DNA of 64,000 bases from NCBI RefSeq assembly GCF_038502225.1, contig NW_027196909.1, positions 1 through 64,000 of the forward strand, written 5' to 3'. The translations under genes were made by a program, and so were the position numbers. The notes beneath the pieces are model-generated. The model saw only the letters and a list, made by a program, of their open reading frames with translations, did not search any database and had not been told where the DNA came from. Positions 11,346 to 22,583 of the stretch are shown piece by piece (within the stretch, counting starts at the first letter, position 1; each line of letters opens with the position of its first letter). The DNA is from Cherax quadricarinatus (Eukaryota; Arthropoda; Malacostraca; Decapoda; Parastacidae).

Positions 11346-11760
11346 TAGGTGAGGAGAGGATGCATACACTTGGAAAATCCTAGAGGGATCAGTATCAAAT
11401 TTGCATACAAAAATCTCTCTCTACGAAAGCAAAAGACTCGGCAGGCAATGTAACATCCCTCCAGTGAAAAGCAGGGGTGCCACAAGTGCACTAAGAGAAA
11501 ACACATTAAGTGTCAGAGGCCCAAGACTATTCAACTGCCTCCCAGCACACATAAGAGGGATTACCAATAGACCCCTAGCTGTCTTCGAGAAGGTGCTGGA
11601 CAGGCACCTTAAGTCAGTATCTAACCAGCCGGGCTGTGGTTCGTATGTCAGTTTACATGTGGCCAGCAATGACAGCCAGGTTGATTAGGCCCTGACCCAC
11701 CGCAAGGCCTGGTCACAGACTGAGCTGCGGGGGCGTTAACCCCCCCCGAAACCCTCTCCA
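11346..11760 (+). pseudogene. LINE ORF2 C-terminal fragment and 3' end
   Basis: Frame 11401-11688 ends with a typical LINE C-terminus: LGRQCNIPPVKSRGATSALR, then LSVRGPRLFNCLPAHIRGIT, then FEKVLDRHLKSVSNQPGCG, followed by the GC-rich tail CCACCGCAAGGCCTGGTCAC. RT and endonuclease are absent. It belongs to a different family from the CR1-like copies and may be the 3' partner of the fragments at 10076-10735. Confidence 0.6.
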
Positions 11761-12221
11761 GGTAACATCATGCAGTGCATGAGGGGTAAAAAAATTGTGA
11801 CCAGGTTTTTGGTTCAACCCTTTGACTGTTTTGGCCGTACATATACAGGTCTCCCTCAACATTCACATTTTCAACTTTCACGGGCTTCACACATTCGCGA
11901 ATTCCCAACCGCCAAATTCCCAGCCACCAAATTCCCAGCCGCCAAATCATATTTAAGTTTCCCGCCACCTGCGAGTCCCTACTACCCTCCCTCCGACCCC
12001 CGCAACTGGCAGCCAGCCCTCTCACCACTCAGTGTGGTGAGTGTTTTGTTTATTCACTATTTGCTATTAAACTACAGTATAAATAATGTAAACCCATTCA
12101 TGACTGCATATTGGAATGGCTATTCGAACAGGTATTAGACGGTGAGATCATGCGTTTACTCTTTAACACTGCAAAGAATTAAACATTTCTGCTACAGCTA
12201 ATAATAACAATAGTAGTAGTA

Positions 12222-12276
<55 letters not shown>

Positions 12277-12770
12277 TGATATAATTGAAGAAAGAAATTG
12301 TACAAAAATACGAGAGAGTGGTTGACACATCGTCAGTGTGACTTTGTTTATGCTGGAGTGAACATTAGTCTCCCTGCTCTTCCAAACATTTCACAATAAT
12401 TCATTGTGTTTGGTGCTTGTAGATTGAGTGTGACTGGAGTGGTAGAGGCAGTGATTGAGGCAATGGTATTTAATAACATACATGTTAATAATAATACATG
12501 TTATTAATAATATGTACTATTATTATTTATAACATATATGTTATTAAATACATACATGTTAATAATAATACATGTTATTAATAATAACATGTACTATTAT
12601 TATTTATAACATATATGTTATTAAATACCACTGCCTCAACCGCTGAATTATTGTGAAATGTTTGGAAGAGCAGGGAGACTAATGTTCACTCCAGCATAAA
12701 CAAAGTCACACTGACGATGTGTCAACCACTCTCTCGTATTTTTGTACAATTTCCTTCTTCAATTATATCG

Positions 12771-12859
<89 letters not shown>

Positions 12860-14215
12860 GTTATTATTAGCAATAGCAGAAATGTTTGATTCTTTGCAGT
12901 GTTCAAGAGTAAACACATGATGTCACCGTCTAATAGCCGTTCCAATATGCAGTCTTGGATGAGTTTACATTATTTATTCTGTAGTTTAATAGCAAATAAT
13001 GAACAAACAAAACACTCACCACACTGAGTGGTGGGAGGGCTGGCTGCCAGTTGTGGGGGTCGGAGGGAGGGTAGTAGGGACTCGCAGTGGTGGAGGCAGT
13101 GGTGGAGGCAGTGGTGGAGTCTGTGTTATTTAATAACATACATGTTGTTAACATACATGTTATTAAGTAACATACGTTATTAAAGCATAACATGTAAATA
13201 TTTAGTACAATTTACGACGTTTTCATGTATTTTATGATTATTCATGGTTCAACAAGTTAAGGAAGCAGTATTGTGATATATTTCCCTACAATATATTGGG
13301 GCACCAAACATTCACGGTTTTTCAACATTCGCGAGGCTCTTGATCCCCTAACCCTCGCGAATGTTGAGGGAGACCTGTACGTCTTACATGCCAGTGTTTC
13401 GGACGTATATATACTCAATAATTCTAGAGGCTTCAAATAAAGCAGGAGAATGCTGGTAGGCCCACATGTGAGAGAACGGGTCTGTGTGCACTGTATAAAA
13501 AAATCCTACAGCACACAGTGCATAATGAGAAGAAAAAAACTCCGACCGTGTTTTTGGATTAAAACACCGACTCTGAGGTGTATTTTTGTATAGTATTTAT
13601 GGTCATATTCTCATTTTCTTGGTCTCATTTGATAGAATGGAAAACATGTTACAGAAATAGAGATGATTTTGATTAGTTTCACAGGCAACTCCAACCACCT
13701 CAAACTCACTCACAAACCCACTAAGGTGAATTTTAAGCCACCTATTTTATTCCTGAAGAAGTAGAACCCAAAGCAGCTTGGGAGAGTATGACCACTCGTG
13801 ACCACTGAGCAGTGATCCTTAACCCTTTCAGAGTCAGAACACCTCATCTGAGAATCACTCTCAGGGTCAAAGAAATAAAAAATAAAAATTCTTATGAAAT
13901 AAGAGAATATTTTTCCAAAAGGTAATGAAACCAAAAGTATGAAATTTTATAGAAAACTTATGGAATTATGCTCTTGCGAAGTTAGCAGTCTCAGTGATAT
14001 TTATGAATCAGTAATTTCACCCACTCTGAGCCCTATTTTTCAGCCAATTCCATTGTTCCGGTTGACCAAACTCATAGCTATTTCACTACTATTCCTCCTT
14101 GACTGAATACAGGAAACTGCCCATTTACCTATTTCAACTACCCAATCAAGTGATCAGAAATTAGTAATTTTACCAATTTCACACAAAATTAAAAATTTTC
14201 CAAATTAACCCTTTG
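11761..14215. repeat. R1 repeat copies, interrupted
   Basis: R1 sequence is visible at 11761-11845 and resumes after the transposon at 13378 (CGTCTTACATGCCAGTGTTTC, GTGAGAGAACGGGTCTGTGTG, GCACACAGTGCATAATGAG). A further part runs from about 13818 (AACCCTTTCAGAGTCAG) to 14215. Confidence 0.55.
11846..13377. mobile_element. pogo/Tc1-like element with ~0.5-kb palindromic arms
   Basis: Terminal inverted repeats CAGGTCTCCCTCAACATTC at 11846 and the exact complement ending at 13377 are flanked by TA (11844-11845, 13378-13379). Most of the interior is a large inverted repeat: the arm from about 11969 (GCGAGTCCCTACTACCCTCC) returns inverted up to about 13087, with the axis near 12530 among ATACATGTTAATAATAATAC repeats. 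Each arm carries a TAA/TTA microsatellite (about 12219-12273 and 12769-12870). No transposase is encoded; the Leu or Asn homopolymer frames across the microsatellite are artefacts. A fold-back type non-autonomous element. Confidence 0.8.
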
Positions 14216-14234
14216 ACTGTTTCAGTCGTATATA

Positions 14235-15352
14235 CAGTGGAGCCTCAAAAATCGAACGTATCACATATCGAACGTTTCGAAAATAGGACCATTTTTTCGG
14301 ACAAACTGTGTCCCTATTATCGAACGCGCCCCTATTTTCGGACCGCCGGGTATGGGACCTGTCTGCTGCCCGCTCTGTCCGCGTCCCCGCGCATGCGCCG
14401 TGAGCAGTCTAGCTTTGTTTATGCTTGAGTGAACACTAACCTGCGCTCTCATTTACGCATTTTACGATTATTTCGTTGTGTTTAGTGCTTGTGGGACTGT
14501 GAAATAAGCTGCCATGGGCCCAAAGAAACTTGCTAGTGGTACCCCTGTGGTAAAGAAAGTGAGAAACACCATAGATGTGAAGAAGGAAATAATACAGAAG
14601 TATGAGAGTGGTGTGAGACTTGTTGAGCTTGCCAGGATGTATGGGAAAAACAAGTCAACCATCGGTTCTATCCTGTCAAAGAAAGAACAAATCAAGGAAG
14701 CTGATGTTGCGAAAGGTGTTAATATAGGGAGTGGATGAGGTGCCTTCTTCAAAGATTAAGGAGATTTGTGCCAAGTGGAATGATGTCCAAATGTTTGTGC
14801 AGAAGTACCACCCTGAGCAAGCTGAAACAAGCCATCTTTGCAATAAGTTCAGTGACAGAACCATGTCCCATTTTAGGGAAATGTTAAAGAGGTGCCAGAA
14901 ACAGAGGACTGTGGACAGTTATTTTGTGAGACAGGGGTCCAGTGACTCTCAAGCTGGCCCTAGTGGCATTAAAAAACAGAGAAGGGAAGTAACCCCAGAG
15001 AGGGCTTTACCTGAAGTCCTCATGGAGATGGATTCTCCTTCCAAACACTAACCCCAACTCCCTCTCTCCTCCTCCCTATCTTCCAGATGCCATCACCAAT
15101 CTTCAATAAAGGTAAGCAAAAATGTTATTTTATATGTATTACTATACATAATTAAAAACTACAGTATTTGTTGTACGTAAAACTAATTAATCTCTATAAA
15201 ATGTATTTTTTGTGTGAATATTTTTGGGTTTCTGGAACGGATTAATTGTATTTCCATTATTTCTTATGGGAAATATTGCTTCGAATTTCAGACTTTTCGA
15301 ATTTAGAACTAGCTCCTGGAACGGATTAAGTTCGATTTTTGAGGTTCCACTG
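14235..15352 (+). mobile_element. Tigger-like transposon, internally deleted
   Basis: Terminal repeats CAGTGGAGCCTCAAAAATCG at 14235 and its near complement ending at 15352 are flanked by TA (14233-14234, 15353-15354). It lies inside an R1 copy. The interior keeps only the two ends of a transposase gene (14514-15051), so it could only move with a transposase supplied elsewhere. GAACGGATTAA and CTTATGGGAA near the right end are shared with the other Tigger-like elements in the window. Confidence 0.85.
14514..15051 (+). pseudogene. Tigger transposase, DDE core deleted
   Basis: The first frame (14514-14738) begins MGPKKLASGTPVVKKVRNTI and contains the CENP-B-type helix-turn-helix (DVKKEIIQKYESGVRLVELA, then KNKSTIGSILSKKEQI). 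The overlapping second frame (14731-15051) is a transposase C-terminus (VPSSKIKEICAKWNDVQMFV, then FREMLKRCQKQRTVDSYFVR). The second DNA-binding domain and the catalytic DDE/D domain between them are missing. Family knowledge: full Tigger transposases are about 450-600 residues. The start is the first Met of the conserved MGPKK/MAPNK opening seen in three elements here. Confidence 0.8.
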
Positions 15353-17203
15353 TATATGTCTTACAAGCCACTGTGTTTGACATATATCTACTCATCAATT
15401 CTAGTGGCTTCAAATGAAGCAGGAGAAAGCTGGTAGCCCCACATGTGAGAGAATGGGTCTGTGTGGTCAGTGTGCACCATATTAAAAAAATCCTGCAGCA
15501 GGCAGTGCATAATGAGAAAAAAATCTCCGACTGTTTTTTTTTTAATTAAAATGCCGACTTTGCGGTCTATTTTTGTATGGTATTTATGGTTGTATTCTTA
15601 TTTTCTTGGTCTCATTTGATAGAATGGAAAGCATATTATAGAAATAGAGGTGATTTTGATTGGTTTTACTATGAAAAGAACCTTGAAATGGAGCTCAAAT
15701 TAGGGGAATTGTTTGATTTTTGCCAATGTTCAAAAGTAAACAAATGATGTCATTTTCAATAAATGTCCAAGTAGCCATTCTAATATGCAGTCATGAATGG
15801 GTTGAAATTATTTATACAATTATTACAATATTGCAGTAGTCTGCATAACAGTAAATCTTCTATTTTTGAAATGAATAAAAATTCAAAATAGAAAGCAAGA
15901 GTAATATCAGAGGGGCCTGGAAACATGACTGATGAACAAAAAAAAATTTATTTTAGAGCCAGGAATGTCTGCATTGTTCATTCTGGACCCTATTTTGAAA
16001 TTTTCATACTTTTTAATTTTCGTGAAATTAGCCAAATTGCAAATTTCTGACCACGTTATTGGGTAGTTGAAATCGGTAAATGGGCAGTTTCTTGTACTCA
16101 ATCGATACAAAAAATGGAGTTCTAAAGAAATAGGTATGAGTTTGGTCGACTGGAACAATGGAATTAATCAAAAATAAAGCTCAAAGTGGGCGAAATCGCT
16201 GATTTGTAAATATCGCCGAGGTCGCTAACTTCACGAGAGCGTAATTCCATCAGTTTTCCATCAAATTTCGTTCTTTTGGTGTCATTACAATCGGGAAAAG
16301 ATTCTCTACCATTTCATGAGAAAAATTTTTTTTCTTTTTCGGAAATTTTGCGACACCAGGAGACACCTCAGGATTTGGGGTTGCGACAGTCAAGGGGTTA
16401 AAAATAGGGTCCAGAATAAACAAATAAACAATATCGCTGATTTGTAAATATCGCCGAGGTCGCTAACTTCACGAGAGCGTAATTCCATCAGTTTTCCATC
16501 AAATTTCGTTCTTTTGGTGTCATTACAATCGGGAAAAGATTCTCTACCATTTCATGAGAAAATTTTTTTTTCTTTTTCGGAAATTTTGCGACACCAGGAG
16601 ACACCTCAGGATTTGGGGTTGCGACAGTCAAGGGGTTAAAAATAGGGTCCAGAATAAACAATGTAAACATTCCTAGCACTAAAAAAACATTTCCTCTGTT
16701 CATCAGTTACATCCTCAGGCCTATCCCATATTACGCTCGCTTTAAATTTTAAATTTTTATCCACACAAAATATAGAAGATTTACTGTTATGCAGACTACT
16801 GCATTATTGTAATAATTGTACTAATAATGTCAATTTATTCCTAAATGCGTATTAGACTGGCCAGCTGGACGCATATTGGACGAGTGACATCATTTATGCA
16901 CTCTGGAATATTGGCTACGTTTTGTCCTGAAACTAATCAAAATTGCCTATTTCTCTAATATATTTTCCATTCTATCAAATGAGACCAAGAAACTGAGAAT
17001 GCAACCATAAAAACCATACGAAAGTACACTGCAAAATCGCAGTTTTTCCCATCATGCACTGCATGAGGCAGGACTTTTTTATATGGTTCACATTCACCAC
17101 TAAGACCCAGTCTCTCATATGTAGGCCAAAATTTACTGTACACAGCTTATCTAAGCTGAGCTCATCACATAGTACTACAGCACCTGCCTGCAAAGGGTTA
17201 AGG
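15353..17203. repeat. R1 repeat copies in inverted arrangement
   Basis: One copy continues from the Tigger insertion (GTCTTACAAGCCACTGTGTT). A minus-oriented piece follows at about 15900-16400, and a plus piece from about 16390 ends CTGCAAAGGGTTAAG near 17203. Inside is a 238-bp direct tandem duplication (16195-16432 and 16433-16670) starting ATCGCTGATTTGTAAATATC. Confidence 0.6.
16195..16670. repeat. 238-bp tandem duplication, two copies
   Basis: Sequence from 16195 repeats at 16433 with a constant offset of 238 bases (for example GCGACAG at 16383 and 16621) and almost no differences, so the duplication is recent. Confidence 0.8.
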
Positions 17204-17801
17204 TCCCAGAACTGAAACATTTTCTAATAAATATGTCCTAGTGTTTGCTCACAAGTCGTTTTACATCTATGATTAGTCATTGTAGCTACGTGAGACTAGC
17301 TAGTGAGACTAGCTAGTCTCACGTTGCTCTCAACGTGAGACTAGCTAGTCTCGCGTTGCTCTATTTTCAGAATGTATATATCAAGGTTTTCAATAGTTGT
17401 AGACCTTACTACCTCCTTCATAACCCAGTATTTGTTGGAGTAAGGCTGTCAACCAAGTACAGTGGTCCCTCAATAATCGTCCATAATCCGTTCCTGGAAG
17501 TGGGACTATTATCGAAATTGACGATTTTCGAATCAATTTTCCCCATAAGAAATAATGTAAATCCAATTAATTCGTTCCAGACACCCAGAAGTATCAACAA
17601 CAATTTTTTTTTTTACCTAAAAGATAGATTTACATGCACAAAAGAATGAACATTCAACATGACAGTTACCTTTATTGAAGGCTGTTGTTGATGAATGGAA
17701 GACAGGGAGGAGAGAGGGAAGAGAGGTTATTTGGAAGGGGAATCCCCCTCCATAAGGACTCTAGGGCACTAATAAAATGTATAAATGAACATTGGTAATA
17801 G

Positions 17802-18448
17802 GGGTAGTTGAGTGGAACTGTCTGCCCAGTAGGGTGATTGAAGCTAAAACATTGGGTAGTTTCAAATTTAGGCTGGATAAAAACACGAGTGAGAGGGGTT
17901 GGATTTGAGTCGGACTTGCACCTGAGCTTATTGCTTGGGTAGCATCTGTTCTGTTAGTGGGTTGGATTTGTGAAGGACCGGCCTAGTATGGGCCAACAGG
18001 CTTATTGCAGTGTTCCTCCTTTCCAATGTTCTAAAAGCTATGGCTTGGGTAGTTTCAAATTTAGGTTGGATAAATACACGAGTGAAAGGGGTTGGATCTG
18101 AGTCGGACTTGCACCTGAGTTTATTGCTTGGGTAGCATCTGTTCTGTTAGTGGGTTGGATTTGTGAAGGACCGGCCTAGTATGGGCCAGCAGGCCTGTTC
18201 CAGTGTTCCTACTTTCTTAAGTTCTTATTTAACATGACACTTACCAGTAGGGTGATCGAGGCTAAGACCTTGGGTAGCTTCAAGAAGAGATTGGACAAAT
18301 ATACGAGTTGGAGGAGCTGAGTTTGATTTGTGTCATTGGGTACGGGAGTAAATTCTTGGGTTGCTTTGGGTAGAGGTCATTTTGATAAGGACCTGCCTTG
18401 TATGGGCCAGTGGACCTGCAGTGTTCTTCCATTGTTATGTTCTTATAG
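17802..18448 (+). repeat. three consecutive 5'-truncated CR1-like 3' ends
   Basis: Segments at about 17802-18032, 18036-18228 and 18243-18448 each run from the C-terminal coding end (GTGATTGAAGCTAAAACATT or GGTGATCGAGGCTAAGACCT) through the GGCCTAGTATGGGCCA-type tail to TTCTTA. The three start at different points, so they are separate copies or partial duplications of one. Confidence 0.7.
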
Positions 18449-18634
18449 GCTATTTGTGTGAGGGAGGGATGGCAAGTTTATTGTTGGAGAATATGACACT
18501 AATATCAACTCTATGGCTTATTTATCTATCACAATTCAACTAATATGACATAATAAACAATATTAATAACATAGAAACATGGAATATACTGAAGAATGAA
18601 TAAAATAAGTCATTACGTATGTCACGAGAGGGTT
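18360..18634 (+). repeat. left arm of ~275-bp inverted repeat
   Basis: Runs from GGTCATTTTGATAAGGACC to ACGTATGTCACGAGAGG. The inverted partner is 19217-19490. The shared sequence includes a LINE 3' tail plus unrelated AT-rich DNA, so the inverted unit was copied after the LINE inserted. Confidence 0.75.
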
Positions 18635-18639
18635 GTGTT

Positions 18640-18870
18640 TGTAGATGAATGGTTCAGAGAACCGACATGTTGATAAATTAGACACATGTTTCTATTCTAT
18701 TCAAGATTGATGGACTGACCACATCGACTCAAGGTTGAGGGACTGATTACCTCATTCTCCTCCTGTTCTTCAAGATTCTCCTTTGTATGGACTGATGAAG
18801 CCATTGTGTGGCGAAACGTTTCCTCAATAAAGATACCCAAGAGTTGCACATGTGTCTAATTTATCAGGTG
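18640..18870 (+). repeat. Penelope-type terminal repeat, solo
   Basis: Begins with the GATGAATGGTTCAGAGAACC block, contains GATTGATGGACTGACCACAT and CTGATTACCTCATTCTCCTC, the hammerhead-like core 18789-18823, then AATAAAGATACCCAAGAG and ends with ACATGTGTCTAATTTATC. Confidence 0.65.
18789..18823 (+). ncRNA. hammerhead-like ribozyme motif, best core
   Basis: GGA (18789-18791), core CUGAUGA (18792-18798), an extra A, stem II GCCA(U)-UGU-GUGGC (18800-18812), GAA (18813-18815), palindromic ACGU (18816-18819), U at the expected cleavage position (18820), and UCC (18821-18823) complementary to GGA as stem I. The short self-complementary stem III would suit a dimeric hammerhead. Departures from consensus: the extra A before stem II and a very short stem I. 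Confidence 0.6.
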
Positions 18871-19216
18871 TTGTAGAGTATTTTTCTACAAACTTTTTCA
18901 TAAATTATGCATTTCTCACATTCTTTACCAAAGGGATGGCACTAGAAGCTTTCTTTGGTGGTAGAAGGTAGTAGTGTTGGTGGTAGAAGGTAGTAGTGAT
19001 GGTGGTAGTAGGTAGTTGTGATGGTGGTAACAGTTGTAATAGTGGTAGAAGGTTGTAGTGATGGTGGTAGAGGGTTCCTTCTTTAGTGATTCAGCAATTC
19101 TACCAACTCCTCCAATGTTGTTGGAGTTATATAGGGCTACAAAAACCACCGCCGCCTCACCACCATTATGGACGGCTTACACTCAGTGGCCCTTATATAC
19201 CCAACAACAACACAAC

Positions 19217-19490
19217 ACCTCTCGTGACATACGTAATGACTTATTTTATTCATTCTACAGTATATTCCATGTTTCTATGTTATTAATATTGTTTATTATG
19301 TCATATTAGTTGAATTTTGATAGATAAATAAGCCATAGAGTTGATATTAGTGTCATATTCTCCAACAATAAACTTGCCATCCCTCCCTCACACAAATAGC
19401 CTATAAGAACATAACAATGGAAGAACACTGCAGGCCCACTGGCCCATACAAGGCAGGTCCTTATCAAAATGACCTCTGAAGCTTTATTTG
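19217..19490 (-). repeat. right arm of ~275-bp inverted repeat
   Basis: Reverse complement of 18360-18634 with few differences (for example SQFN versus SKFN in the shadow frame). The spacer is about 580 bp and contains the Penelope terminal repeat. Confidence 0.75.
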
Positions 19491-20113
19491 GAGCCATGGT
19501 AGCTTATTTAGCACTTGCAAGCACTAAAATCAATGGAATATTATGAAATATTTCGTAGGAGCATGTGAGGAGACCGTCACTCACTGGTAAACAATGGCAC
19601 ACTGGCTGGGAAGGAAAGGCCGAGGCGGCTCAGAGCGCGAGTACGTGTCCAGGACGAAGGACTATTAGGACTATTAGCGAGTTACCGGACCATTTGCGAG
19701 CCAATATTTTGACGAAAAAACAGGACTATTTCCGAAATGGACGACTTTCAGGCCGGACGATTATTGAGGGACCACTGCAATTAACAGAAGCACAGTTAAA
19801 AAAAAAAAATTACATTTGTGGGGTAGCATTAAGCCTGTAGGGATCAATACAGTGTCTGGGGAATTGGAGGCAACTGAGTTCAGTCCAAGAAACTGAAGGA
19901 CAATTGTAATTCCTTGGATCAAGAGCCCTCGCCAGCATCAAGGAACCTACCTGAGAGAAGCTCTGATAAAGCCTCTTGTAAAACACTATACTCAAATTAC
20001 CTTTCCTGACTAATTAGTTGGTAACCTATAAAACTGTAATGATTAACTTCTTAAACAGTAATCGTGTTTATTAAATAGAGCACAATAACTAAAATGGTAC
20101 AGTGTACTTACTG

Positions 20114-20212
20114 GAACATTTACAGTGCCACTCACAGTTCCTGGTTCCAGCTTGATGTTGGGTCTTTTTCTCTTCTGCCCCACTTTCATTTCAGAAGCCA
20201 ATTTCTGCATCT
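20114..20212 (-). CDS. exon 3 of a spliced host gene
   Basis: A 99-nt minus-strand exon with acceptor CTTATATTGTCAG and a consensus donor GTAAGTAC. Only phase 0 is open: MQKLASEMKVGQKRKRPNIK followed by LEPGTVSGTVNVP. It contains a basic nuclear-localisation-like cluster (QKRKRP) and a SUMO-consensus-like tetrapeptide (IKLE). The surrounding sequence is not repetitive. The phase matches the 66-nt exon upstream (31612-31677 or 25415-25480). Protein family not recognised; a nuclear protein is inferred from composition. Confidence 0.6.
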
Positions 20213-20746
20213 GACAATATAAGTTTTTATAAGTACCATTATCTAAATAATCAAAATGAAATATTTATTGAAAAGATCAATTTTTTAACAACAGCTGTCT
20301 CCCACCAAGGTATGATGAGCCAAACCAGAAAATACATCTACCATCATTCATTCAATAGCTGTCTTGCCAGAAGTGAGCTAACCTCACAATTCAGATTACA
20401 CTCCGACTACAACAACCCTACTTCTGCTTCAGAGTGCAGACAGTAGAACTATATACAAAAAATGATGTACAGTGGACCCCCGCATAGCGACCTTAATCCG
20501 TGCAAGAGGGCTGGTTGTTATGAGAAATGTTCGGTATGCGAATGAATTTTCCCCATAAGAAATAATGGAAATCAAATTAATCCGTGCAAGACACCCAAAA
20601 GTATGAAAAAAAAAATTTTACCACATGAAATATACATTTTCCTACACACAAAGAGAAGGATACATGCACAATAGTAGAGTAGTACATGCACAATATATAT
20701 TGTGCATGTACTACTCTACTAAATGAAGAATAAATGACACTTACCT

Positions 20747-21559
20747 TTATTGAAGATGCAGCAATGACTGATGAGACACTGTGTCCTGGGAGTGCCTTTT
20801 CCTCCTGAGTACTGTAGGTCCTGTTTGGCATTTTCTTCCAGAACAGGCCTTATCACACTGTATGCCACTACGATTCTTAAATCTCTCAAACCAATCTTTG
20901 CTGGCTTTAAATTCACCAATATGAGCACTAGTTCCAGGCATTTTTCCCTGTTCACCTGGGTGTTAGTCGACTGGTGTGGGTTGCATCCTGGGAGACAAGA
21001 TTAAGGACCCCAATGGAAATAAGTTAGACAGTCTTCGATGACACTGACTTTTTTGGGTTATCCTGGGTGGCAAATCCTCTGGGGTTAATTGTTTCTTGGT
21101 ATTCTCAATAAGCCACACCAACAACGGTGCTACAGCAGCAGCAGCAGCAGCTGACAGTGCTACAGCAGCAGCAGATGATGCTACAGCAGCAGCAGACGGT
21201 ACTACAGCAGCAGCAGACGGTACTACAGCAGCAGCAGCAGCAGCTGACGGTGGTACAACAGCAGCAGCAGCTGACAGAGCTACAGCAGCAGCAGACGATG
21301 CTACAGCAGCAGCAGACGATGCTACAGCAGCAGCAGCAGCTGACAGTGCAGCAGCAGCAGCAGCTGACGGTGGTACAGCAGCAGCAGCAGCTGTCTCACC
21401 AATAGTAGCGATGGTTGATTGGGGTTTATTATACAACTTGGCCAGCTCGGAGACACGCACTCCACTTTCATACTTATCAATGATCTTTTTCTTTATCTCT
21501 ATAGTAATTCTCACCCTTATTGCTGTAGGGTTGGCACTAGAAGCTTTCTTGGGGCCCAT
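20747..21559 (-). pseudogene. Tigger transposase remnant with poly-Ala tract
   Basis: Minus-strand frame starting MGPKKASSANPTAIRVRITI contains the CENP-B-type HTH (EIKKKIIDKYESGVRVSELA, then KLYNKPQSTIATI) and then runs into Ala/Val/Ser repeats encoded by the CAG/CTG tract (21127-21405). After a ~130-bp foreign block, frame 20747-20941 resumes as MPGTSAHIGEFKASKDWFER and FKNRSGIQCDKA, typical of the Tigger Tc5-type HTH. The DDE domain is absent. Confidence 0.75.
21127..21405. repeat. interrupted CAG/CTG repeat tract
   Basis: CAGCAGCAG runs broken by CTGACGGTGG, ATGATGCTA and ACGGTACTA variants over ~280 bp. All three frames on the plus strand and one on the minus strand are open, which produces spurious poly-Gln and poly-Ala frames. 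Confidence 0.85.
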
Positions 21560-21832
21560 GGTCACTTATTTTCCAGATAAAATCACCAAAAACACTGTAA
21601 TAATACGAAATGTTCCGATTGTATGCTTGGATGTTACCGCGGAGGCTGGCTGGTAAACAATGTCACCGGCGGCACATGTGAGGCTGGCTAAGGGCGCACA
21701 TTGGATGCGTCTCGGACGAAGAGCAGTGAGCAGGTTTTTGAGCGGTATGTGAGGCAAATTTTTTGCGATAAAAGCAAGCGGTATGCGGATTGAACGTTAT
21801 GCGATGCGTACGGTATGCGGGGGTCCACTGTA

Positions 21833-22545
21833 TGCAGTAAAACATCATTTTGCCACATTTTTCGATTTTTTCAATGCTTTTGGTATTTTTTAAAAAATAT
21901 ATGAAATATTCAAAAATATTTCTGAATTTCATCGAAATTTTTTGGGCTTTTTGAAAAATATGTAATATACTTTAAAATATTGAAAAGCCTCGAAAAATTC
22001 AATTGCATTAGCAATTCTGATAAAAAAGTTTGAAAATCCATGAATTTTAGCTAAAATATCAGCATAGTATGAAAAGTGTTCTAAATGCTCCAAATCGTCA
22101 AAATATGCAGTAAAACATCATTTTACCATATTTTTCTATTTTTTCAATGCTTTTGCTATTTTTAAAAATACCTGAAGCATTTAAAAAATAAAAAAATATG
22201 GTAAAATGGTGTTTTACTGCATATTTCGACGATTTGGAGCATTTAGAACACTTCTAGCAATTCTGATAAAAAAGTTTGAAAATCCATGAATTTTAGCTAA
22301 AATGTCAGGTTTGTCTGAAAAGTGTTCTAAATGCTCTAAATCGTCGAAATATGCAGTAAAACATCATTTTGCCATATTTTTCGATGTTTTCAATGCTTTT
22401 GGTATTTTTAAAAAATATATGAAATATATGAAATGCTTGAAATATATGAAATAGCTGAAGCATTGAAAAAATCGAAAAATATGGTAAAATGATGTTTTTC
22501 TGCATATTTCGACGATTTAGAGCATTTAGAACACTTTTTTGGGTC
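21833..22545. repeat. AT-rich nested inverted and direct repeats
   Basis: The unit GCAGTAAAACATCATTTT...CATATTTTTCGATTTTTTCA occurs at about 21836, 22110 and 22352. It also occurs inverted at about 22190-22250 and 22460-22535 (GATGTTTTTCTGCATATTTC, GACGATTTAGAGCATTTAG). The arms can form long hairpins. No coding content. Confidence 0.65.
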
Positions 22546-22583
22546 ACCCTGCCTCGGTGGGAGACGGCCGACTTGTTGAAAAA

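Larger units (their letters stand above)
17460..19777 (-). mobile_element. Tigger-like element filled with later insertions
   Basis: Left end CAGTGGTCCCTCAATAATCG (17460, preceded by TA) is matched by the right end CGATTATTGAGGGACCACTG (to 19777, followed by CA). On the minus strand the transposase start MAPNKAS is at 19477-19497, then cut by an inverted-repeat block. The interior carries three CR1 3' ends (17802-18445), a Penelope terminal repeat (18640-18870) and a GGTGGTAG-rich stretch (about 18955-19080). Confidence 0.75.
20470..21830 (-). mobile_element. Tigger-like transposon with CAG expansion
   Basis: Terminal repeats CAGTGGACCCCCGCATAGCG and CGGTATGCGGGGGTCCACTG, flanked by TA (20468-20469, 21831-21832). 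On the minus strand it carries the transposase N-terminus, a CAG-rich tract, a block shared with LINE-associated satellites (about 20955-21095), and a piece of the second DNA-binding domain. Its sibling at 26863-27847 has the same arrangement. Confidence 0.85.

Noticed and set aside
12717..12945. Poly-Leu, poly-Asn and poly-Ile frames
   Set aside because: Translations of the TTA microsatellite within the palindromic transposon.
21096..21656. 186-residue plus-strand Ala/Thr-rich frame and 92-residue Gln-rich frame
   Set aside because: Both come from the CAG tract; the real (dead) coding strand is minus, shown by the Tigger HTH sequence.
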